Assembly (NCBI RefSeq): GCF_018812025.1
Contig: NC_063049.1
Location: 20,080,651-20,144,650 of the forward strand
Source: Megalobrama amblycephala
Taxonomy: Eukaryota; Chordata; Actinopteri; Cypriniformes; Xenocyprididae
Reading direction: 5' to 3'
DNA: 64,000 nucleotides
Part shown: positions 47,343 through 64,000 of the stretch, piece by piece
How positions within the stretch are numbered: position 1 is the first letter of the stretch
Layout of the letters: each line of letters begins with the position of its first letter
The notes under the pieces: model-generated
What the model was told of the DNA's origin: nothing
What the model saw: only the letters and a program-made list of their open reading frames with translations
The model's database searches: none
Position numbers and translations under genes: made by a program

Positions 47343-47530
47343 GCGTAACCCCTCCTGTTTGAACCACCCGCATTAAGCGGTACTCGAACCCGGGTCCGCC
47401 GGCATGGAGGTTGGGCCCTCTAACAAGGAGGCTAAAGACCGCAGTCTCTAGTGTCAGTTGCTAGAGTGCCTCTTGAGATCAGAGGAGTGAGGTTTACACA
47501 CACAGCTATTACCGGCCTACGTCCGTTACA
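47343..47530 (-). repeat. tRNA-like SINE unit
   Basis: On the minus strand it reads TTTAGCCTCCTTGTTAGAGG (A-box-like) and GGGTTCGAGTACCGC (B-box-like, revcomp of 47376-47390), spaced as in a tRNA. These are preceded by CTAGCAACTGACACTAGAG. It does not fold into a clean tRNA with a proper acceptor stem, so I call it a SINE rather than a tRNA gene. Confidence 0.55.
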
Positions 47531-47640
47531 CAAGCAAGCATTCATATGTACAGTTGATTAATATTATGAATGCAGCTTTTAAATTAAAGGGAAAATATGC
47601 CATCACATTATGATCAGTGCATTTGTTTGACCCAATAAAA

Positions 47641-47973
47641 CAGGGGTTGTCCAGTCCTGCTCCAACAGGACCATTTATCCTACAGAGTCAAACACACTTG
47701 AGAGGAAGCTTCCAGGGCTGTGTCTGAAACAGTCACACCCTTAATAGTGCTAGGGCTACACAATTTTAGGAAAGAGTCTAATTGGAAGTTCAGTTGTTTA
47801 ACCCCTTCGCACTCCTGTCAAATTAGCCTAAAAAAGGCATACCCAAAGTAAATTGCATGGTGTTCTTGAACCATTTGGAGTAACTGGTACCACGGGAGGT
47901 ACTGTGGAATGTTAGGATTTAAGCTAAACTCTGCAGGACAGTGGCCCTCCAAGAGAAGGATAGAACACCCCTG
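47641..47973. mobile_element. MITE with CAGGGGT / ACCCCTG ends
   Basis: CAGGGGTTGTCCAGTCCTGCTCC at the left and GGATAGAACACCCCTG at the right give short inverted ends. No coding content. It lies between the 3' ends of tmem41a and igf2bp2. Confidence 0.6.
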
Positions 47974-48016
47974 GCCAACAAGATGAGCTTCGGACACGAG
48001 AGTTTTATAAAGAATT

Positions 48017-48022
48017 TTTATT
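48017..48022 (-). terminator. candidate distal poly-A signal of igf2bp2
   Basis: AATAAA on the minus strand (TTTATT on the plus) followed by a T-rich and GT-containing stretch. It is the last such signal before the MITE at 47641-47973. Nearer alternatives exist around 49500-49930. Confidence 0.45.
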
Positions 48023-50021
48023 GCTTAAATCCATGTTGATCAGCAGTACAGTTCGCCTACATTTCAAAACAACATGGTTGTTAGCAAAAAACAAAAAACA
48101 AAAAAAAAGATCAGCTCTCAGTTCCCCTCCCTCCCCCCCTCACTACCCACAATCCAGCTAAGGGTACACGGCAGGCAGTGCAGCAAGCCCAGTCTCTATT
48201 TCACGTCGCTCGAAATGAACTAACGCGAGAAGCTAGAGAGCTGCGTAGGAATGGATCTGCCGTGGAAAAGGCGCAAAGAAGTTTTCACAGCCTTCGATTT
48301 GCGTTGATTTCTCATGCATCGCTCTGATTTCCCGCTCTCATCCCGAGTTAAACACAACTAGAACGGTGTCGTCATACTGTGAGCAACTATAGATGTGTTT
48401 GTGGTCTATTCTAATATCAACCGAATATAGAAAAAACATAGAACAGCACCTACTTTCAGTCTCCGTTCACCCTAAAAGTTTTAGGGCCCAAAGCAGACCA
48501 CAATGAAATTTCATGCCAAGACTATAAACAACAGCTACCCTAAACTGACCTGATTCGTTCGACTTATATAAGCTATGACTTTTGCCCTAAAGATAATGCA
48601 AAGACCTCAATTATCCCTAGCGTTATGTTACAGGATATCGTAATGGATAGCGAGGCAGCTTAATTACCAGATTACAGAGACAATATAACAGTGTGATGTT
48701 AGTTAATGCACGTATCGACTAATGCTTCCGTAAAGTTAAATACTGATGCACACCTGACAAAGCTTCGAAATACAAACTCTTTAAGAAAAGTTAACCACTG
48801 TTGAATGTTAGATAGGTGTCTATCGACAGCGTGGCACGTGTTACAGTTACAATAACGCTTAAAAGTGAACCGAGTTATCATACTGCTACACAACCTGAAC
48901 TCCATCAATGAGCAAACACCTGAGATTAAGCAGAAAGTCTATCATTCAGGGGAAATAACGGCCTCGTTTGGCTACGAGCCTTCACAGAGTCAAGAACCGT
49001 GTTCGGCTTCTCGAGTGAAAACTTGGTAGAAATCCACAAACTTGACTTGTTCTACCAGAAGCCTCTAACCTTTACTAATAGAAACACTGTCGGCATCTGA
49101 CATCTGTGCTACTCTTGGTGGGCAATTTGCTTCAGTAGGTACAAAACAAACAATTTACACAGGTCTACGGTAACGCACCCCTACTGAAAACGGTTACTAA
49201 AACTACAGAGCGGGACTTCTTGCAGTTCAGTCCACAGACAAATCATGTGAATTACTGTATGAAAGCCAACCAGCTTTGCAAGTTCACATACTTGGACCTG
49301 ACCGTCTACTGTCTTCCATCTCGATTTGACATAGGCCTCGGTCTTTGAGAGGTAACACGCATGTACAGTAACAGGCAACAGATCCACTGCAGTCAGAGCA
49401 GATCTGAGGCGACAAAAATACCTGCATTTGTGACTTTTGTGTGATTACAATAAACAAACACAGTGACTCTGTGAATTATTACATCAAGAAAACAGAGCTT
49501 TTTTATTTTTATTTTTTTTATTCGTATCAAACCGGGTTTGTTTTGAGAAAGGCCTTGATAGAAAAACCTCAATTAAAAAATTTGGTCTTACTGTAATTCC
49601 TGAATTTGGACTAATTTTTATAAAATGTAAAGAGAAACCTGGCTTGCGCTTCAGACAACGTTACGTAATGCTTTGAATTAAGCCATTCTACGTGATATTC
49701 ATAGTCTTTCAACCATTTGTCATTGATCTAGACATCAGTATACAATATCCACATTCAGAACCCCTTTCGTGCAGGTAAGTACCCCCCAGTTACACATTCT
49801 ATAAATCACGAGGTTGTGATCGGTAAAAGAACGCAGTATATTCACATACAGTTTTGAAAGCTTTAAGATCCATTCTTCTTTGTCAGATGGACCTGAAGAC
49901 TTCAGACTAGTCTTTTTCTTGATATTTTATTATTATCATTAAAAAGAAAACGTTCAAAACTTTCAGTTTACAAGGCATACAAAATGTTGGGAGAAAAAAA
50001 AAAGGGAAATTAAGATTGGAC

Positions 50022-50046
50022 TGAGGTACCCTGACGCCTGAGGTAG
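50022..50046 (-). promoter_or_regulatory. paired let-7 seed matches in the igf2bp2 3' UTR
   Basis: On the minus (mRNA) strand, 50046-50039 reads CTACCTCA, an 8-mer match to the let-7 seed, and 50028-50022 reads TACCTCA, a 7mer-A1 match. Their starts are 17-18 nt apart, within the range reported for cooperative microRNA sites. IGF2BP family mRNAs are established let-7 targets in vertebrates. Use in this species is inference. Confidence 0.6.
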
Positions 50047-51961
50047 ATCACAATACTGACATGCGCGCCAATCACATTCTGATACAAGTGTTGCGTTGAT
50101 TCATTACTGTTCTTACTGTTAGTATACTACCAATATTCATAGTCTACTTCCAAGAAAATAAACACTTCCCTTCAGAATAACATGGCAGTGTTCCACCAAA
50201 AAAAAAAAAAAAAAAAAAAAAAAGACTTTTTTCTGTTTCTTATTAATAGCTCTCGTCACAAAATAGGAAAAAAAATAGATTCATAAATATTTCTCTCTCT
50301 TTATATATATATCTATATACACACACGCATACACACAAATGGAAGCTGTGCGTATTGGCATAAACCTTGCGTCTGGAAGATGAGGCTTAGCTCTCATTGG
50401 GCGAGGGAGCTGTCTGTGATGTCATAGACCGGTGACGTTAAGGCCACAAGCTTCCATGGTCAAAAAGTAGAAGAAAATAAAGCACAAAGGGATATCCATG
50501 CCTGCACGTCCTGTTGAAATAGTCGATCAATTTCCCAAAACAGCCCAAGTATTGGTAAAAAAAAGTAATAATAATACAAAAAAAAAAAACAATTTCGCTG
50601 ACCAACCAGCTCACTGAACATGACAGGGTGGTGCTCTCTCTAAAAGGCTGCTTATTGTACATTCACAGATGTCATGCCATTTAGAAAGCTCCCTGACAAA
50701 GAGATTTAAAGCCAAACGCGGTCGTGTGTGTACCACAGGTGCCTCCTCGTCCCACAATAAACCTGACCCTCCAATCACATTTTGAGTCGCTCATCTTTTC
50801 GTTTGCTTTCAGCATAGATTAAGGCAGAGTTCTTGATGCACATTCGATTTCGCTTCTGCCCGATGCCAAGCCAGTAAAAGGTGCGCTGTCTTTCAGGCGC
50901 TGGTGCTTGCTTTATATTCTTTTCATACCCCCTAAAGCAAACAAGGGGTGGTGACTCCTAATCCACATCTACTACATACCGGTCTCGTAATGACTACCGC
51001 CACAAGAATGTGGAGGCAATGAAATGACAAAATGCAGAGGCCGCAAAAACACTGGCGTTAAAATAAAAAAAGGAGTGTAAGAGCTGGATAGAAATAAGAA
51101 CGAAAAGCTAAAAAATGAAAGATATGCACAGTAAGAAATGTTTCAACCGCATCCGTTGGCAAACGCAGGCTTAAGTAACAAGGATCCATTGCGTTGGATG
51201 ATGTGTCCTGAAATGCAAACAGGCTAAGATACAAGTAAAGGTTCTGTCCTTTACAATTCCCAACATTCTCGTTCCCAACATCAAAGAAATTTGAAAAACA
51301 TAATGTTATGCGTATGCAACCGCATATGTGCACTACTCGGCCAATGGCTTGTGCAAAACACGAATCGTACTTCTGCTTCAGATAACAGTATATTTGTTCT
51401 AGTGTACTGGTGAGAATACTGCTGAGGATCACTGAAATCGCAATCTGAGCATCAAAAATTAAAAAAATTAAAAAATAAAATAAAAATCGGTCGCCAACTG
51501 CTAGTGCACACCCACTCTTTCCTACCCAAGAAAACAGCAACACAACTCAGTCAAAATGCATCAGTGTACACGTGTTAATGGAGCGTCTTATCTTTGTTAA
51601 CCCTATATTAAGCCTAAATTAAGAAGTTTCTAAAGAAATTGTTACTTGGGGTGACCGTGATGTGTCCCATCCTGATAACAGAAGCCCCATACCTATTCTA
51701 TTCTCAGTCAGGGTGTGTTTGAACAATAAAAGGAACACTTGTCTTCCTTGCGCTTCCTTCCTTCCCCCCTCCCTCCCCAAGCTGGCAGTGCACTCAGAGC
51801 CCTTCTGCCTGTGGCTCCTTCATCTCCCCTAGAAAGAAGTTCTTTGGTTTTGATCCCACGGCTGCTGGTCTGCCCGGCCGGTCCCCTGCATCCGGTCTGG
51901 TCTGATTCCAGTTGGGAGGGCTACATTCATTGGCAGGTGCCCGCTGGGGCTGCCCTGATGG

Positions 51962-60012
<8,051 letters not shown>

Positions 60013-60165
60013 CTGGAATGAATGAGATGGATAATTTACAAATGGTTTATATCTCAAGAACATTTCACTGGCTCTTCTTTATTACACAAATAAATATTGA
60101 GAAGACAGAATATATTCTATAAGTTCAAAAGTCAGTCTTCTTAAGTTCACTCTTTTGCTCTCAAC

Positions 60166-61233
<1,068 letters not shown>

Positions 61234-61596
61234 CATGATTAGACCACCATGAATTGTCATGCAAATGAACTGAAAAAAAGAGAAAGCTGTGACTGAATGA
61301 CAGAGACAGAAACAACACCAAACACACTCTACTGTATAAAATGCAAAGCAAAATGTGACAATTGTCATAATGAAGTTTGTGTGAATATTTTTTACTTTAA
61401 AAAATAAATCAATACCAAATATTTAAAACACTGTATTTATTTTGTTTTCACATTAATTTGGAGATTCAATGTGAAAATATATTAATGTTAGGATAGGAGT
61501 GATTAATCATGATTTTTTCGCCAGCCCTACTTTAAAATTATACATTTATAAGTTATAGCTTTAAAAAAGACATTGGCCCATTTAATACCTGCAACC

Positions 61597-63236
61597 TACA
61601 GTGGGTTCAACAAATATTGGCTCCCTTGGTAAACATGAGCAAAACAATTTCTCCTCTTGGTCTTTCATTCAAAATATTCACAACATTTTTTTTCTGAAAT
61701 GTATATATTCCACAATTATTGCCACCCCTACTAATGAGTAAAAATCTCACTGAAGTATATTCCCATACATATGGTATTTTTTTAAGTTCACCTTAGTGAT
61801 CAGAAGTCATGACTTCCTGTTTCACTTGGCTCTAAATGTTAGTGACACACCGGCCAAATTTCTATAGTCATCCATCACTATGGGAAAGACCTGAGAATAC
61901 AATAATGATGTGTGACAAAAGGTTGCTGAGCTGCACTAATCAGGAAATGGCTATAAGATGATAGTTTAATTGTTGGAATACTCATTTCTGCTATCTGAGC
62001 AATAATTAAGAAGTTTAAAGTCATCATGAAATCAACATTGACACTATTTACTTTGTTAGCACATATTATTAGTTTTGTGGTGAACAATTAATCCGTGCAA
62101 GTTAGTACACAGAAAAAAAAATAGTTTGTCATGGTAATCTTTAATCAAAATCTTAAAAGTTAGTTCCGGTCTGGAATGGCGTTCCTTCTCTGATGACGTC
62201 AGTTTGACGGCTTGGGTTGAAAACGCGTAAACCACTCCCCTCAAACCGTTAGTCCTGCTATGAGCGAGAGATGGAGAGGAGGAGCGCTAAAGTAAAACAC
62301 TGCCCTCTATTCAATATTCTGTTTCACTTGGAAATAAGTCACAACACTAGAGAAATGTTGGTTGCAACTTTCGTTTCACGGGACTTTAAATCAACTGGTG
62401 ATGCAAACAATCTACCTGTAAGAGGATGTGTGTCTATATTGGCCCCACACACACTGAGGAGGGTGGTTTGAGTCGTCAAACAAATTGCAAAGATTAGAGT
62501 TGGAGAATTGCAGATGTGGTTAGAAAGTCTCCAAAACTATGATCATACCTCACCTATATAAACATGAGTTGTTTGGGAAGGTTGCAACAAAAAAAGCCTT
62601 TCAAAAGACATCAAACAGCATCTCATGCACCTACAGTTTGCCAGGCATTACTGGAACTTTCAGTGGAACTGGGTTTTATGGTCAGAAGAGACCAAAATAA
62701 AGCTTTTTGGAAAAACACCTGGTTTGGCATAGGACAGAAACATAGCCATGCGGAAAAGCACTGTGAAGTATGGTGGTGTATCTTTAATGCTGTGGGGCTA
62801 ATTTTCTTCCAAAAACCCTGGACAACTTGTTAGGAGACACGGTATCATAAACACCTGACTGACCCTGTCAGGAAGCTTAAACTGGGCCGTGGTTGGATCT
62901 TCTAGCATGACAATGATCTCAAAATAAACAACAGAACAGTTCACTGAGCCAAACCTGATAAATAATAATAAAAAAAACCTGTGGGATGAGCTGAAGAAAA
63001 GAATTCACAAGCTTGGACCTCTGAATCTGAAGGATCTGGAGAGATCCTGTATGGAGGAATGGTCTCAGATCTTCTTTTTTTCCCAGAAGATTTTTTTTTT
63101 CTTTCAACTATTTGACTTTAATTAAAGGTTAGATTTTTGTGAATATTTTGAATTAAAGACTAAGAGGAGAAATTGCACAAAAAAAAAATGTTCACAGTTT
63201 TGCTCATATTTACCAATATTTGAGGAGCCCACTGTA
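61597..63236 (+). mobile_element. decayed Tc1/mariner transposon relic (~1.64 kb)
   Basis: A TA dinucleotide plus CAGTGGGTTCAACAAATATT at the left and AATATTTGAGGAGCCCACTG plus TA at 63236 form inverted ends. They are backed by GAGCAAAACAATTTCTCCTC at 61637 and its mirror GAGGAGAAATTGC near 63162. Inside, degenerate Tc1-type transposase text is visible in pieces, for example at 62686-62840 (KLFGKT and TVKYGGVSLMLWG-like words in shifting frames). Many frame breaks make it inactive. It is a different family from the 15617 copy. Confidence 0.75.
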
Positions 63237-63365
63237 TTTAGCCTTTTTTTGGTAACTCATAGCAGTGCTATTTTAGTATAATTTTTTATTTAATTATTTA
63301 AAGTATATAGTATATATAGTATAGTTTTTATATTTTAATATATTTTCCAATATTTTCATATTTTT

Positions 63366-64000
63366 TTAAAGGTCCCGTTTTTCGTGGTTTTTTGAAGCTT
63401 TGATTGTGTTTATAGTGTGCAATATAACATGTGTTCATGTTTCGCGTGTAAAAAAACACAGTATTTTTCACATAATTTACTTATCTGTATACCGCTGTTT
63501 CCACTGTCATAAAAACGGGCTGATGACTTCCTTGTTCTATGAAGTCCCTCCTTCAGAAATACGTAACGAGTTCTGATTGTGCCAGCGGTTCCTGTGTTGT
63601 GATTCGACAGCAGCTTAGCGCTCCTTGCCCGGAAAGGTCACGCCTCTTACCATAACGTGGAGATGCACGCGCTCAGTGTTATTGTAAACATGTCTTTAAT
63701 TTTACCCTATCAATTTGAGCCGGAATCAGACCCGGTGATTGGACTGCGGGATGAAAATAACAGCGTTTCGACGACGTGGCGACAAACACACTCTACAAAC
63801 GCAACTCTTGTGTATTCCTGTGGGCGGAGGTTAGTCAAAAAACTGTTTTAGTGACGTCATTAAAGAAGGAAGTAGAGGGATGTAGTCCAAACTGGCCGTT
63901 CGATGTAGGCGACTTCTGTTAAATAAAATATCTCGCTTGGCATTGAACTTTGAGCTTTAAAATTTTACAGATTTTATTTATACTCTAACAACAACATTAC
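63366..64000. mobile_element. TTAA element with AAAGGTCCCG end, cut by window edge
   Basis: It starts TTAAAGGTCCCGTTTTTCG at 63366 and continues in typical fish MITE text (CGCGTGTAAAAAAACAC, GAAGTCCCTCCTTCAG). The right end lies beyond 64000. The ORF at 63657-63851 has no motif. Confidence 0.55.

Larger units (their letters stand above)
48017..51961 (-). other. igf2bp2: inferred 3' UTR of igf2bp2
   Basis: This 3.9 kb stretch downstream of the igf2bp2 stop codon is free of recognised transposons, unlike the rest of the window, and ends in AATAAA on the minus strand (48017-48022). Mammalian IGF2BP genes have long 3' UTRs, so the span is plausible. It has two let-7 seed matches (50022-50028 and 50039-50046), A- and T-runs (50199-50222) and no ORF with a domain. 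The minus ORF at 51058-51543 has no family motif. Confidence 0.6.

Noticed and set aside
47343..47530. possible tRNA gene
   Set aside because: A- and B-box-like motifs are present but no complete cloverleaf with acceptor stem could be drawn; a SINE is a better fit.

Overview
This 64 kb window is vertebrate nuclear DNA, almost certainly from a teleost of the carp/zebrafish group (cyprinid-like). It is AT-rich, its genes are split by GT-AG introns, and it is packed with fish-type repeats: Tc1 transposons, TTAA-flanked MITEs and foldback elements, 8-bp-duplicating hAT-type MITEs, tRNA-like SINEs and long microsatellites. There are no bacterial operons, no CRISPR array and no viral genome.

Four protein-coding genes are supported by exon-by-exon reading with consistent reading phases. 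The order is c3orf70 homolog (minus, 23365-31522, 2 coding exons, 257 aa), ehhadh (minus, 33577-42550, 7 exons, 719 aa), tmem41a (plus, 43377-46518, 5 exons, 281 aa) and igf2bp2 (minus, the last 6 coding exons at 51962-60012; the 5' part lies beyond the right edge). Human 3q27 carries the same set (C3orf70, EHHADH, MAP3K13, TMEM41A, LIPH, SENP2, IGF2BP2), so this is an old conserved block that here lacks MAP3K13, LIPH and SENP2. The genes are not known to share a pathway: ehhadh is peroxisomal beta-oxidation, tmem41a a VTT/DedA-type membrane protein, igf2bp2 an mRNA-binding protein, and c3orf70 is poorly characterised.

Layout: 1-23.3 kb is a gene desert made of repeats. It holds a TTAA-element cluster with a THAP-domain relic (8.4-11.1 kb), a Tc1 transposon inside a MITE (15.5-17.4 kb) and a 30-bp minisatellite with higher-order structure (21.0-22.5 kb). 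From 23.4 to 31.5 kb is c3orf70 with one long intron. From 33.5 to 42.6 kb is ehhadh, head-to-head with tmem41a across an 826-bp gap that must hold both promoters. tmem41a converges with igf2bp2, whose inferred 3' UTR runs from 51.96 kb down to about 48.0 kb and carries two closely spaced let-7 seed matches. The igf2bp2 introns and the right edge hold further elements, including a second Tc1 relic at 61.6-63.2 kb.

The most rewarding observations are the shared ehhadh/tmem41a promoter with an imperfect palindrome around E-box and CCAAT motifs, the paired let-7 sites, the nested TTAA insertions whose empty sites can be read inside the same window, and the THAP remnant between TTAA ends that suggests a Kolobok-type transposon. 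I found no convincing undescribed gene system.
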